Positions 34,186 through 42,691 of a stretch of 51,416 bases of DNA are shown here, piece after piece. How positions within the stretch are numbered: position 1 is the stretch's first letter; every line of letters starts with the position of its first letter. Made by a program: the position numbers and the translations under genes. The notes beneath the pieces are model-generated. The model was not told the DNA's origin. It saw only the letters and a program-made list of their open reading frames with translations, and ran no database searches. Source of the stretch: CAIPSZ01 sp038065015 (GTDB lineage Bacteria > Patescibacteriota > Patescibacteriia > PEXW01); NCBI GenBank assembly GCA_038065015.1, contig JBBTRU010000001.1, positions 1 through 51,416 of the forward strand. Direction: 5' to 3'.

Positions 34186-35601
34186 TTAGTACTTCTGTAA
34201 CATTTGATCGATCGATTCCTGACTGGTGGCTTGCTGCTTGCGATGCCCCACGAGTGGCAGACTAATAAAGAAGGTGGTGCCGTTGCCTTCGTGGCTTTCA
34301 AACCAGATGCGGCCATGGTGCTTCTGCACAATACTGTACGAAATAAAGAGCCCCAAGCCCGTGCCCTCGGTCTGCATGCGGATGACGTTATCGCCGCGAA
34401 AAAACTTGGAAAAGACGTGCGTCTGCTGGTGCACGGGTATACCCACGCCCGTATCCTGAATGCTCAAAATCATTTCATCGTGTTCGGCCCTTACACGGAG
34501 CGAAATGGTGCCGCTGACCGGGGTGTACTTTAAAGCGTTATCGAGAAGATTCTGTATGGCCAGGTGCATTTTCTGCGCATCGATACGCACAATCGGTAGG
34601 GGTTGCTTGCCGGCGTCGTACAGAATTTTTATGCGCTTCTCTTCGGCCGTATGCTGCACTTCGTCAATGAGCTCATGGAGAATCGGGTCGAGCGGCTCCT
34701 CAACAAAAGTATACGAAAAACGATTCTCCTCTATACGCGAGACGTCAAGGAGATCGTTGATGAGCGTAATCATGCGCTCGTTGCTCTGGTAGCCCTTCGA
34801 AACCATGTCGGCCTGCTGCTTGTTGAGCGGGCCGGCATCTTCATCCATGAGCATTTTTAAAGACCACTTCACGGCCGACAGCGGCGTGCGTAGCTGGTGG
34901 CTGGCAACCGAAATGAATTCCGTTTTTAACTGGTCGAGTTCTTTCAGGTGCTGGTTTGCCGTCTGAAAAGCTTTGTTCGCGTTTACTAAATCCTCGTTGG
35001 TTTTGGCGAGCTGGGCTTCGACCGCCTGCAAACTGCGCACGACGTAGCCCGAGCGGTAGGTAGAAACGAGCATGAGCGTGACCAGGGTAACCCCGGTGGC
35101 GGCAATGAACGCAAAATTCTTGTGCAAATCTGGCGCAACATCAAAAGGCGCGTAATGGTTGAATATCCCCTGCTGCTCCAGGACGAAGAGAAAGGCAAAC
35201 ATGCCCGTGCCAATGAAGAAGTTTATTGGCCCGGCCCACTTCGAGAACTGCACGTTTGTGCCGACAATTTGCAGCAGGTACAGGGGCAGGAACACGCTAG
35301 TAATGCCGCCCGTGAAATGGACAATGGTGGTAATAACCGCCATGTCGATAACAATGCCCAGGTAGGGGAAGATATTGCTAATCTTCGGGCGGCTGTACAA
35401 AAAGCTGAACGCCAGGTTGAACCCCAGGGCCATAGCCACCGAGAAGAGTATGCCCGGCAAGAAAAAGTCTGCGCCAAATTGCGTCCCGGCCCACGAGAGG
35501 AGGACGACGATGAAGATGACCAGGTAGCGAATGATGACCGACCACTGCAAGCGCTTTCGGCGTTCCTGCTCTTCGAGCGCCAGCAAATCTTCAGGACGCA
35601 T
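34186..35601 (-). CDS. Membrane sensor histidine kinase
   Basis: 471 residues. About six membrane helices fill residues 20-182, with little extracellular sequence, so it probably senses something in or near the membrane. A coiled coil follows (about 186-225), then HisKA with the phospho-acceptor H235 in SVASHQLRTPLSAVKW and HATPase_c with N-box NLLDNALKY (351-359, N355), G1 DTGVGIP (383-389) and G2 GTGLGLFIS. All catalytic boxes are intact. First gene of a three-gene operon with its own near-consensus promoter; its likely phosphate acceptor is the double-receiver protein at 32628-33449. Confidence 0.95.
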   Translation of the reverse strand: MRPEDLLALEEQERRKRLQWSVIIRYLVIFIVVLLSWAGTQFGADFFLPGILFSVAMALGFNLAFSFLYSRPKISNIFPYLGIVIDMAVITTIVHFTGGITSVFLPLYLLQIVGTNVQFSKWAGPINFFIGTGMFAFLFVLEQQGIFNHYAPFDVAPDLHKNFAFIAATGVTLVTLMLVSTYRSGYVVRSLQAVEAQLAKTNEDLVNANKAFQTANQHLKELDQLKTEFISVASHQLRTPLSAVKWSLKMLMDEDAGPLNKQQADMVSKGYQSNERMITLINDLLDVSRIEENRFSYTFVEEPLDPILHELIDEVQHTAEEKRIKILYDAGKQPLPIVRIDAQKMHLAIQNLLDNALKYTPVSGTISLRVRAEHDEMILSIQDTGVGIPVHQQTHVFSKFFRGDNVIRMQTEGTGLGLFISYSIVQKHHGRIWFESHEGNGTTFFISLPLVGHRKQQATSQESIDQMLQKY

Positions 35602-35629
35602 AGTGTTACTTTCTATTTTTGATATCTAT

Positions 35630-35658
35630 ATTCTAGCACATTTTTTCGGTTCTGTCAA
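35630..35658 (-). promoter_or_regulatory. Promoter of the histidine kinase operon
   Basis: Minus strand TTGACA (35653-35658), 17-bp spacer, TAGAAT (35630-35635) preceded by TGC (extended -10). The -10 matches consensus at 5 of 6 positions. It begins 3 bp after the comM stop codon, so the kinase operon starts independently of comM. Confidence 0.88.
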
Positions 35659-35660
35659 AA

Positions 35661-37172
35661 CTACCCTTGACTCCGGTACTGCAACGCTTCGGCAACGTGC
35701 GCGAGCAGAATGCCTTCGCTCCCGGCCAAATCCGCAATGGTACGGCTCACTTTAAGCACGCGCACGTACCCGCGGGCCGAGAGGTGCAGCTGGTCGACGG
35801 CTTGGCGCAGCAGCGCCTGGCTGGCGGCATCTACCTGGCAGTATTTGGTGAGCAGTGCCTGCGACATGTGCGCATTGGTACGATTGTGGTGCTGTGCAAA
35901 ACGCTGCTCTTGCGTCGCCCGCGCTTGCACCACCCGGTCGCGTATGCTCGCAGAATTTTCTGCCAGCTTTCCATCCAGCCGCAGGGTGGCAAAATCCTGA
36001 CGCGGCACTTGGATGTGGAGGTCAATACGATCCAGTAATGGCCCGGACACCCGACGCTGGTAGCGGAGCAACTGGGCCGGGCTGCAGGCGCAGGCGCGCT
36101 TGGGATCGTTACGGTATCCGCACGGGCACGGGTTCTGGCTGGCCACCAGCATGCACTGTGCCGGAAAGCGCAAACTCTGCGCCGCCCGGGCCACGGTAAC
36201 CATGCCGTCCTCCAGGGGTTGGCGCAGCGCTTCCAGGGCTTGGCGCGGGAATTCTGGCAGTTCATCCAGGTAGAGCACGCCGTAGTGGGCCAGCGACACT
36301 TCGCCGGGTTTGGGTATAGAGCCCCCGCCGACGAGCGCCGCCGTAGACGTGGTGTGGTGCGGCGTGCGAAACGGCCGCCGCAACTGCAGCGGGGTTTCCG
36401 AATGGAGTGTGCCGCCAACGCTATGAATTGCCGTTACCTCCAAAGCTTCTGCATACGAGAGCGGCGGCAGGATGGAAGGCATGCTGCGGGCCAGTAGCGT
36501 TTTACCCGAACCCGGCGGGCCAACCAGCAGGACGTTGTGCCCGCCGGCCGCGGCAATTTCCATTGCGCGCTTGGCCTGCTGCTGGCCGCGCACCAGTGCA
36601 AAGTCGCTATCATCCTGCTGGGCGATGGCCGGTTGTGCAGCCGTGACAGCCTCGAGCGCGTGCGTTGCGGTAAGGTGTTGCACCAGCTGCTGCAGGGTCT
36701 GCGGGGCAAAGACCGTAAGCCCTTCCACCAGCGCGGCTTCGGGGCCATTCGCGGCCGGGACAATGGCAGTGCGGGAAGGCTGCTCTACAGCCGCCCGCGC
36801 CATTGGCAAGGCGCCGCGGACTGGACGGAGGGAGCCATCCAAACCTAGCTCGCCAATAAAGGTGAGTCCGGCACAGGGTTCGGCCGGCAGCTGGTGGGTT
36901 TGCACGAGCAGGGCAAGCGCAATGGGCAAATCGAAACCCGGCCCGGCTTTTTTTAAATCTGCGGGCGCAAGGTTTACGGTAACGTGGCCGCGCGGAAACG
37001 AGAAACCCGCGGCGCGAATGGCCGAACGCACGCGCTCGCGCGATTCTTGCACGGCCGTATCGGGCAAACCCACCACGAGAAATTTCGGCAAACCAAACTG
37101 GCTGTCAGCTTCTACAGAAACGGCACAGCCCTCCACGCCCAGCGTGGTGGCGGACAAAATTGTTGCAGACAT
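35661..37172 (-). CDS. comM: ComM/YifB-family AAA+ ATPase (Mg-chelatase-like)
   Basis: 503 residues from the ATG at 37172; the open frame reaches 37343 only by running through a repeat and into lspA. The N-terminal domain (about 1-175) has the Lon-protease-like fold of ComM with VVGLPDTAVQESRERVRSA at 33-51. The AAA+ module follows: Walker A GPPGSGKT at 218-225, Walker B YLDEL, and a Cys cluster CPCGY...CACS. ComM-family helicases promote branch migration during integration of incoming DNA in natural transformation. It lies downstream of lspA, 103 bp away, with a hairpin repeat in the gap. Confidence 0.94.
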   Translation of the reverse strand: MSATILSATTLGVEGCAVSVEADSQFGLPKFLVVGLPDTAVQESRERVRSAIRAAGFSFPRGHVTVNLAPADLKKAGPGFDLPIALALLVQTHQLPAEPCAGLTFIGELGLDGSLRPVRGALPMARAAVEQPSRTAIVPAANGPEAALVEGLTVFAPQTLQQLVQHLTATHALEAVTAAQPAIAQQDDSDFALVRGQQQAKRAMEIAAAGGHNVLLVGPPGSGKTLLARSMPSILPPLSYAEALEVTAIHSVGGTLHSETPLQLRRPFRTPHHTTSTAALVGGGSIPKPGEVSLAHYGVLYLDELPEFPRQALEALRQPLEDGMVTVARAAQSLRFPAQCMLVASQNPCPCGYRNDPKRACACSPAQLLRYQRRVSGPLLDRIDLHIQVPRQDFATLRLDGKLAENSASIRDRVVQARATQEQRFAQHHNRTNAHMSQALLTKYCQVDAASQALLRQAVDQLHLSARGYVRVLKVSRTIADLAGSEGILLAHVAEALQYRSQG

Positions 37173-37200
37173 GGGAACGTGGACGAATGCACGCGGTCTC

Positions 37201-37240
37201 CCCGCCTGCCTTCGCCTAGTGCTAGGCAGTGGCGGGCAGG
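37201..37240. repeat. CCCGCCTGCC hairpin repeat between lspA and comM
   Basis: Begins CCCGCCTGCC and ends GGCGGGCAGG, with an inner GCCTAG-TG-CTAGGC hairpin. It matches, in inverted orientation, the module at 30202-30237 (inside leuS) and 45977-46015, and more weakly 23871-23902. Confidence 0.85.
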
Positions 37241-37275
37241 AAAGCGCGGGCAAACGCCGATTGTGGTCATCCTGC

Positions 37276-37740
37276 TTACTGCGGGATTTCCGGACGAGTG
37301 CGCCCTTTGGGCACAAACGAGAGAATGAGCACGACCGTTCCAAGGGTTATCAGCCAATCGCCGAGGTTGGCCGTCGTGGGCCAGAAGTCGAACTTGAGGA
37401 AATCGCGAACGTAGCCGAACTCCAGACGGTCGAGGAGATTTGACGCTGCCCCGCAAATAATGGCCAGTGCCGACACCCAGCGGGCGGTAGCACCGGTACG
37501 ATACGCACCCCAGGCAATAGCTGTCACCACCAGTAGCAGCAGGGCAATGAGAAAAAGGGTGAACGGCCCGGGGAGGCCGATGCCAAATGCAATGCCCGTG
37601 TTCGTGGTGGGCGCGCTCTGCAGTAATCCTGGAATAATAGTCTGGGGCGCATGGGCAAAAGCCAGCGTGCGGGTAATGCGATCCGCAACGAAGAGGGCCA
37701 GGGTGCCCCCGGTCCACAGCCAGAATACTCGGCGGAACAT
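37276..37740 (-). CDS. lspA: Lipoprotein signal peptidase LspA
   Basis: 154 residues with four hydrophobic segments (about 5-25, 57-79, 87-103, 123-143). The enzyme cleaves lipoprotein signal peptides at the lipid-modified Cys. Conserved blocks: TNTGIAFG at 47-53, GAASNLLDR at 97-105, and the catalytic aspartates D113 in VRDFLKF and D128 in ANLGDW. The usual FN-x-AD block is changed to AN-LGD but keeps the Asn and Asp. One base separates it from the dksA-like gene upstream. Confidence 0.93.
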   Translation of the reverse strand: MFRRVFWLWTGGTLALFVADRITRTLAFAHAPQTIIPGLLQSAPTTNTGIAFGIGLPGPFTLFLIALLLLVVTAIAWGAYRTGATARWVSALAIICGAASNLLDRLEFGYVRDFLKFDFWPTTANLGDWLITLGTVVLILSFVPKGRTRPEIPQ

Positions 37741-37741
37741 C

Positions 37742-38122
37742 TTAGGCTTGCGCCCGCGCTTTCTTCACGCAGTCGATGCAGGTGGTTGCCGACGGGACGA
37801 GCTCTAGGCGTTTAGCCTCAATGGGCTTGCCGCAAGTCTGGCAAATACCGTAGGTACCGTCAGCCACGTGCTTCAATGCACTCTGCACTTGGCTTATCGA
37901 CTGCTCCAGATTTTTCTCCATGGACAGCTTATCCTGGAAATCCGAAACTTCAGCGGCGTTCTCCTCATCCTTGCTCCCGTACTCGTCCCACAAGGCTTTC
38001 CCCTTGTCGACGATCATCCCCAGGCGGGATGTGAGACGGTCGTACTCTTTCAAGAGCCGATTCTTCACATCGCCCAGGAAGGCGAGGCGTCCGCGGGTAG
38101 GTTGAGGGGTTGGCTGGGCCAT
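37742..38122 (-). CDS. DksA/TraR-type C4 zinc-finger protein
   Basis: 126 residues. An N-terminal helical hairpin region (about 15-88) with acidic residues (DEENAAEVSD) is followed by the C4 zinc finger C94-x2-C97-x17-C115-x2-C118 (CQTCGKPIEAKRLELVPS...CIDC). Family members bind the RNA polymerase secondary channel and alter promoter response, often with ppGpp. First gene of a likely operon with lspA and comM, with a promoter at 38178-38206. A direct repeat CTTGGACACTTGGACG lies in the leader around 38139-38154. Which targets it controls is unknown. Confidence 0.9.
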   Translation of the reverse strand: MAQPTPQPTRGRLAFLGDVKNRLLKEYDRLTSRLGMIVDKGKALWDEYGSKDEENAAEVSDFQDKLSMEKNLEQSISQVQSALKHVADGTYGICQTCGKPIEAKRLELVPSATTCIDCVKKARAQA

Positions 38123-38177
38123 ACGAAAAATCCAAATAGCTTGGACACTTGGACGTGCTCAATCTCTTGTCGCTAGC

Positions 38178-38206
38178 ACTATAGCAGGCCCCTTTCGAGC
38201 AGGCAA
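38178..38206 (-). promoter_or_regulatory. Promoter of the dksA-like/lspA/comM operon
   Basis: Minus strand TTGCCT (38201-38206), 17-bp spacer, TATAGT (38178-38183) preceded by TGC. Same form as the promoters at 45919-45947 and 44623-44631. Confidence 0.72.
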
Positions 38207-38215
38207 GGACGGCCT

Positions 38216-38326
38216 TTACAGCTTCGGGCCAAAGCTGGCTGCCAGCACGCCGGCGAAAACGGCAAAAACCGCCAACCAGCTGACGGCGATGCGAATACTC
38301 TGCTGCGGGGTGCGGACAGTCTGCAT
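38216..38326 (-). CDS. 36-residue single-helix membrane peptide
   Basis: A short gene from an ATG at 38326 to TAA at 38216. The product has a polar N terminus with basic residues (MQTVRTPQQSIRIAV) and one hydrophobic helix (about 13-31, SWLAVFAVFAGVLAASF), ending GPKL. It has its own promoter-like site (38359-38387), the start context ACTATG, and no overlap with a neighbour. It follows the cohesin operon and precedes the dksA-like operon. No family recognised. Small membrane proteins of this form often regulate larger membrane complexes, but there is no direct evidence here. Coding status is likely but not proven. Confidence 0.55.
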   Translation of the reverse strand: MQTVRTPQQSIRIAVSWLAVFAVFAGVLAASFGPKL

Positions 38327-38358
38327 AGTTTTTACTTTTTCTTTTATTTTCTATATGC

Positions 38359-38387
38359 AGTATAGCGCATTTGCACAAAAAATGCAA
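38359..38387 (-). promoter_or_regulatory. Probable promoter of the 36-residue peptide gene
   Basis: Minus strand TTGCAT (38382-38387), 17-bp spacer, TATACT (38359-38364). The -10 is 5 of 6; the -35 keeps TTG. The likely transcript starts about 25 bases before the ATG. Confidence 0.6.
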
Positions 38388-38409
38388 GCGCAAACGTGTT
38401 CTGGATTGT

Positions 38410-40158
38410 CTACTTCCGTTGTTTCTTGCGTTTTATCTTCTTCACCTGCCGGTCGACCAAATCGTCTATGCGCTTGCGCACTTGGGTAATATCTTTTCGA
38501 ATTTGCTCGTGGGTGGCGGCTTGCATGGACCGTTCGGTGACGCTCGACCGGATAGCGCCAACAATATCTTTCTCCAAGCTCGACTGCAGCCGGTCAATTT
38601 CCTGGTTTATCTGGTCTTCGGCGGTAGTAAGATCAAAACTCTCGGCGCGCTGCCAGTGCCGAAAGCGCTCGTACAGAATGAGGAGCATAGCCAGCAATAG
38701 CAGAATGATGACCAGCAAAAAAATGACCAGGCTCACCGAAGGTACCAGAAAGCCAAAAAGCTGCACGGTAGTGCCCAACGTGTGCATGGTAGCCGGAACC
38801 GACGGTGGGCTTTCAATGCCCTGGCGGTTGATGGCTATCGCCGTAAGGGTGTGGTCGCCCGGCGCGAGGAATGGTTTAAAGGTGTAGCGCCACAGCGTGT
38901 GGCCATCGGGAATCGTTATCCGAGGTGCCGAATCAATGCGGTAGGTGTCGCTGCGAAAACGCGCACTCTCTTTCCCGTCAATGAGGAGAATAATGGTATC
39001 GCCCTGCAGGGTAAGGCCCTCAACCGGCAATTCTGCAAAAAGCGTGAGTTTCTTCGGCACGGAGGTCAGGCGGGGGGCCGGACTGCCTTCGACATTGAAC
39101 TGGCCAATTGCTTCGCGAATGTTCCCGGCGGCATCAATGGCCCGCAGGGTAAACTGGTGTATGCCCGACTTCTGCGTTTCCATGACGTGCGGGCTGGTGA
39201 CGTTGGTAAACTCCTGCGTGTCGAGTGCGAGCATGTACCGCGCCACGCCACTGCCGCTATCCGTTGCTTCAAAAACCAGGCGGTAGGTGGGCGTGCTCGC
39301 ATCCGGTACGGCATTCACCTGCGGGGTAAAACTTTCGGGCGGCTTGGTATCCACGCGTATGCGCAGGTGTGCGGCACTCGACCAGCCGGCACTGTACTTG
39401 GCCCGCAAGTGGAAGTACCACACGCCATCCGCCACGTCGTCGTATTGCCGCGTGCCGCTATTTTCCTCTAGGTTTTCATCGGGTACGGTGCTGGCATTCT
39501 GGTCGAGCAGGTAGCTCACGCCCTGTATACCGGTTGGCTTTGTCCAAGTGAAAACACTATCGTTGAGGTTGTACCAAACACTCGCATCGGGGTGCGTCGA
39601 AGACCGAACAACGGGTGTCGGCGTGCCCGGCGTGGGGGTGGGCGGCGGTACGGTGGGTTCCGCGGCTTGGGCTGCACCAATGCTCAAGGTCACGCTGCCA
39701 TAGGCGGTAAGAATGTTCGTGCCCAAACCGTCGTTGGCCAAAATCGTGCCCGAGGCATAGGTGAGGGCGGCTTTGCCCTCGGCCTTGGCTTTAAAGGTTA
39801 TGGTAATAATGCTGCGGCCCGTGCCTTTGTACCCCGGGGAGGGTAAGCCGCCACCAAACGTCACCGTGCCGTTGCTATTTGAGTACGCCGGCTCGGTAGT
39901 CCAGTACGAGAAGAGACTCCCCTTACTCACGCTGGTTACCTGCAGCTTGTCCGCCGGGAAACTCACCTTGCCCTGGCTGGCATTCATGGCTTGGTCGTTG
40001 CTGCGCGCGATAACCGAAACCGTCGTGGTCTTGCCAACGGTAAGGTTCGTTGCTGCAGCCGACAGGCCAAGGGTTGCAGCACTCGCACTTTGCCCGAACC
40101 AGAACGCAAAACCGAAAGTGAGGAGCGCGACCAAGGCTACACGGAAGGGGCGTGGCAT
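38410..40158 (-). CDS. Membrane-anchored cohesin-domain surface protein (582 residues)
   Basis: Start at the ATG at 40158 (the frame is open further, but that part lies inside the upstream gene). Signal peptide 1-27, then a cohesin-like domain about 29-162 (jelly-roll strands TVSVIARS, GKVSFPADKLQVTSV, GTVTFGGGLPSPGYKG, TITFKAKAEGKAALTY). A Pro/Thr linker (168-183) leads to Ig/FN3-like domains (WYFHLRAKYS, AIDAAGNIRE). A C-terminal membrane helix (about 469-497) is followed by a cytosolic coiled coil (about 506-575) with a very basic end. Cohesins bind dockerins; the cytosolic coiled coil is unusual and could link surface contact to the cell interior. It follows the 457-residue cohesin gene by 2 bp. 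Confidence 0.85.
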   Translation of the reverse strand: MPRPFRVALVALLTFGFAFWFGQSASAATLGLSAAATNLTVGKTTTVSVIARSNDQAMNASQGKVSFPADKLQVTSVSKGSLFSYWTTEPAYSNSNGTVTFGGGLPSPGYKGTGRSIITITFKAKAEGKAALTYASGTILANDGLGTNILTAYGSVTLSIGAAQAAEPTVPPPTPTPGTPTPVVRSSTHPDASVWYNLNDSVFTWTKPTGIQGVSYLLDQNASTVPDENLEENSGTRQYDDVADGVWYFHLRAKYSAGWSSAAHLRIRVDTKPPESFTPQVNAVPDASTPTYRLVFEATDSGSGVARYMLALDTQEFTNVTSPHVMETQKSGIHQFTLRAIDAAGNIREAIGQFNVEGSPAPRLTSVPKKLTLFAELPVEGLTLQGDTIILLIDGKESARFRSDTYRIDSAPRITIPDGHTLWRYTFKPFLAPGDHTLTAIAINRQGIESPPSVPATMHTLGTTVQLFGFLVPSVSLVIFLLVIILLLLAMLLILYERFRHWQRAESFDLTTAEDQINQEIDRLQSSLEKDIVGAIRSSVTERSMQAATHEQIRKDITQVRKRIDDLVDRQVKKIKRKKQRK

Positions 40159-40160
40159 GG

Positions 40161-41534
40161 CTACTTCGGGGGTGGCTGCGGGCCAGAATCCTGCTGGTGC
40201 CGGGCCTCGGCGGCAATCGAGGCTTCGAACTCGCGGGCAACTTGAATAGTCTTGGCCAATTCGGATTCTTTGGCGAGAGTTGCGCGTTCGAGCTTTACCA
40301 TATCGTGGATAACATCCACCGGCCGGCGGCGCCAGCGCAAAATGAGCCACACCGCTAGCACGAGCGCGAGCACGCCCAAGCTAATGATGGCAATATTCGT
40401 AATGTAGGTGTTCCGCAACAACGGGTTGCGCTTAATAACCGGCTCGGTTTCGGGGGCGTGGACGGTAAAGAGAATTTTCCCGTCTGTCGAATTTCCGGCC
40501 TGGTCAAAGGCGCGAACAATGACTTCGTACTCACCCACCGAGACTTCGGGCAAACGCACCGGGCTGGTCTGCTCCACGAAAAACGGCGTGGTTTGGTTTG
40601 GATCTTTTAGGGCTTGCGTTTGCATTTCGTAGTGCTCGATGCCAGACATGGCGTCGGTGGTAAGAAACTTTAACTCGGGACGCTTGCCCGGCTCCGGATT
40701 TTGCGGGTCTATGCTGGGTGTAAAGCCGGCCGGGGCCACGCTATCAATAAGCACCGGGTAGTGGCTGGTGCCGCCCCAACTAGTCACTTTGGCGCGCACA
40801 TGGAAGTACCAGCGGCCGTCTTTATCGGCTGACACCTCGGCGGTGCGATTGACCGTCGCATCCGCGCGTTCGGGCGGGGTGGTGCGCGGGTTCTGGTCGA
40901 AAACGTAACTATAGCCAGTGGCATTGATAATGGCTTCCCACGCAAATTGGGCCGACCGGTTCTGGTACCAGGCGTTCTGGTCGGGATGGGAGGCAGACGA
41001 AACAATCGGCCCTTCGGGTGCGGCCAAGCTCAACGTATACGTGGCGTCGCCACGGGAAGTGAGGATATCTGTCCCCTGCCCGTCATTGAGAAGAATTTGT
41101 GAAGTGCTCTGAAAAGAGAGCTTCGCCGACCCAGCTGACGTGGCCCGAAAGGTGATCGTACTAATAATCCCGGCATCGGTTTTAATACCCGGGTTCGGTA
41201 ACCCGCCCTGGAACGATATCGTGCCCGCGGTGTTGGAGTACGCCGGCTGGTTAACCCAAATGGAAATAAAAGAGGTGCCCGCGCTCGGGTTGACCACTTG
41301 CATGCGGTTAGCCGGGAATTTTATATCAACTTTGGCGGCATTAATAGACTTGCCGCCGGTATTGAGCATGATGGATACGTTGAACGTACTCCCAACGGTA
41401 AAACTCCCGCTTGCCGGACCAAAGAGCAAACTTGCGCCTTCGAGGGCACGGCTCGGTGCGGGAGCGACGCTGGCAACCAGAACCGCGAGCGCGAGACCAA
41501 AGAAAAATCTTGGTATGTGATGTTTAACCTCCAT
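40161..41534 (-). CDS. Membrane-anchored cohesin-domain surface protein (457 residues)
   Basis: Signal peptide 1-30, a cohesin-like domain at about 34-172 (TFNVSIMLNTGG, AKVDIKFPANRMQVV, TISFQGGLPNPGIK, STITFRATSAGSAKLSF), two Ig/FN3-like domains (ASHPDQNAWY, RWYFHVRAKV, AFDQAGNSTD) and a membrane helix at about 376-399, then a short charged cytosolic helix. It is a close architectural paralogue of the proteins at 38410-40158 and 41565-42680: all share the D-G/L-G-T-D/N-IL or similar end of the cohesin and an SS-T/A-HP-x-x-x-WY segment. Likely anchors a dockerin protein to the membrane. A -10-like TATACT lies just upstream at 41542. Confidence 0.86.
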   Translation of the reverse strand: MEVKHHIPRFFFGLALAVLVASVAPAPSRALEGASLLFGPASGSFTVGSTFNVSIMLNTGGKSINAAKVDIKFPANRMQVVNPSAGTSFISIWVNQPAYSNTAGTISFQGGLPNPGIKTDAGIISTITFRATSAGSAKLSFQSTSQILLNDGQGTDILTSRGDATYTLSLAAPEGPIVSSASHPDQNAWYQNRSAQFAWEAIINATGYSYVFDQNPRTTPPERADATVNRTAEVSADKDGRWYFHVRAKVTSWGGTSHYPVLIDSVAPAGFTPSIDPQNPEPGKRPELKFLTTDAMSGIEHYEMQTQALKDPNQTTPFFVEQTSPVRLPEVSVGEYEVIVRAFDQAGNSTDGKILFTVHAPETEPVIKRNPLLRNTYITNIAIISLGVLALVLAVWLILRWRRRPVDVIHDMVKLERATLAKESELAKTIQVAREFEASIAAEARHQQDSGPQPPPK

Positions 41535-41541
41535 ACAGCCT

Positions 41542-41547
41542 AGTATA
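41542..41547 (-). promoter_or_regulatory. TATACT -10-like site before the second cohesin gene
   Basis: TATACT on the minus strand, 7 bp upstream of the ATG at 41534. No good -35 at 17 bp. It could give an internal, nearly leaderless promoter, but the spacing is very short. Confidence 0.3.
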
Positions 41548-41564
41548 GCGCGTTTTTTCAGGGT

Positions 41565-42680
41565 CTACCTGCGCCGACGGACTATGTATACCGCCATCCC
41601 CGAACTCACCACCAGGATGCCGCCAATAATGAGAATGAGCAGGTGCGACGAGCGATCGGGCGCGAGACCAGAGCCGGCCAGGGTGACCGCCCGGGCATTG
41701 CCCGCCGCATCATAGGCTGTGACGACAATGGCCGCGCGCTGCTTCTGGTCGAGCAAGGTATAGGGGCTTGCAGCATTATCTGCAACCACGCTGCCTTCCT
41801 GCACGGTGTAACGGACAATATCCGAGGTTTCGTCCGTCGTTTGGAATACGAGCGCGAGCTTTCCCGGTATGACATCGCGGGTAAGCACCGGGGTAAACCC
41901 TTCGGGCATAACCGTGTCTACGAGTACGCGGCGAATGGCAACGGTCCGCCAGGCATCACCGGGCAATTTTTCGCGAAGAATAAAGTAGTGCGCCCCATCC
42001 TGCACGTCGGTGAATGTTGCTTCGGCCATCGCCGTGCCAAAGCGCTCATCCGGCAGGGCAGCGGGTTCGTCTGCCAGGAGGAAGGCGTAGAGCGCGTCTT
42101 TGGTGGGTGTCCAGGCCAGGGCCACGTTGCCGGCGTTGTACCAAGCATTCTCTTGCGGGTGGGTGCTCGAAACCAAACTTATGCTGCTATCGTTTACGCC
42201 CACGGTTACCGTGCTGGTTTCCGCCCGCAGCGGCGTGGCCGTGCCGAGGCCGTCGTTCAACCGCACGCTCGAAAGCACCGTATCCACGCCAATAGTCGTG
42301 GCGCCGAGCACCTTGGGCCGGAACACCAGCGAGAGGACGCGGCCGTTAATAACGTAGCTGCCGTTGGGCACGCCGCCGACGAAAGACACCACGCCCGCAA
42401 CCGCGTCGACCTTTGGCCCTTCGGCCCAGAGCGTCAGGAACGAACCGGCTTTCGACACGTCAACAACTTCGAGGGCGGTTGGATCGTACGTGATCTTGCC
42501 TTCCACGGCGTTCACCACTTGCGTTTCGCTGTTGAGCCGCACCTCCACAACCGCCAGCTGGTCTTGGGCCGCGTTTACCTTTGCCGGAATAACGGAAAGT
42601 ACTGCCGCCGTAGCACGGTGCTGTGCCAGCGTGAACGCGAGTATGGCGAGGGCAAAAATGGAAAATAATCGGTTGCGCAT
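41565..42680 (-). CDS. Membrane-anchored cohesin-domain surface protein (371 residues)
   Basis: Signal peptide 1-25, a cohesin-like domain at about 27-165 (LAVVEVRLNSETQVVNAVEG, KITYDPTALEVVDVSK, GVVSFVGGVPNGSY, SLVFRPKVLGATTIG), then Ig-like domains (SSTHPQENAWY, VTAYDAAGNARA) and a C-terminal membrane helix (about 343-366) ending in Arg residues. No long cytosolic part. First of three consecutive cohesin genes, 11 bp after the dockerin gene. Expected to hold a dockerin-bearing partner outside the membrane; the secreted dockerin protein next door is the obvious candidate. Confidence 0.85.
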   Translation of the reverse strand: MRNRLFSIFALAILAFTLAQHRATAAVLSVIPAKVNAAQDQLAVVEVRLNSETQVVNAVEGKITYDPTALEVVDVSKAGSFLTLWAEGPKVDAVAGVVSFVGGVPNGSYVINGRVLSLVFRPKVLGATTIGVDTVLSSVRLNDGLGTATPLRAETSTVTVGVNDSSISLVSSTHPQENAWYNAGNVALAWTPTKDALYAFLLADEPAALPDERFGTAMAEATFTDVQDGAHYFILREKLPGDAWRTVAIRRVLVDTVMPEGFTPVLTRDVIPGKLALVFQTTDETSDIVRYTVQEGSVVADNAASPYTLLDQKQRAAIVVTAYDAAGNARAVTLAGSGLAPDRSSHLLILIIGGILVVSSGMAVYIVRRRR

Positions 42681-42691
42681 AGGTGTATGGG

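Noticed and set aside
36472..37443. 323-codon open frame on the plus strand
   Set aside because: Antisense to comM and part of lspA, both with catalytic motifs intact.
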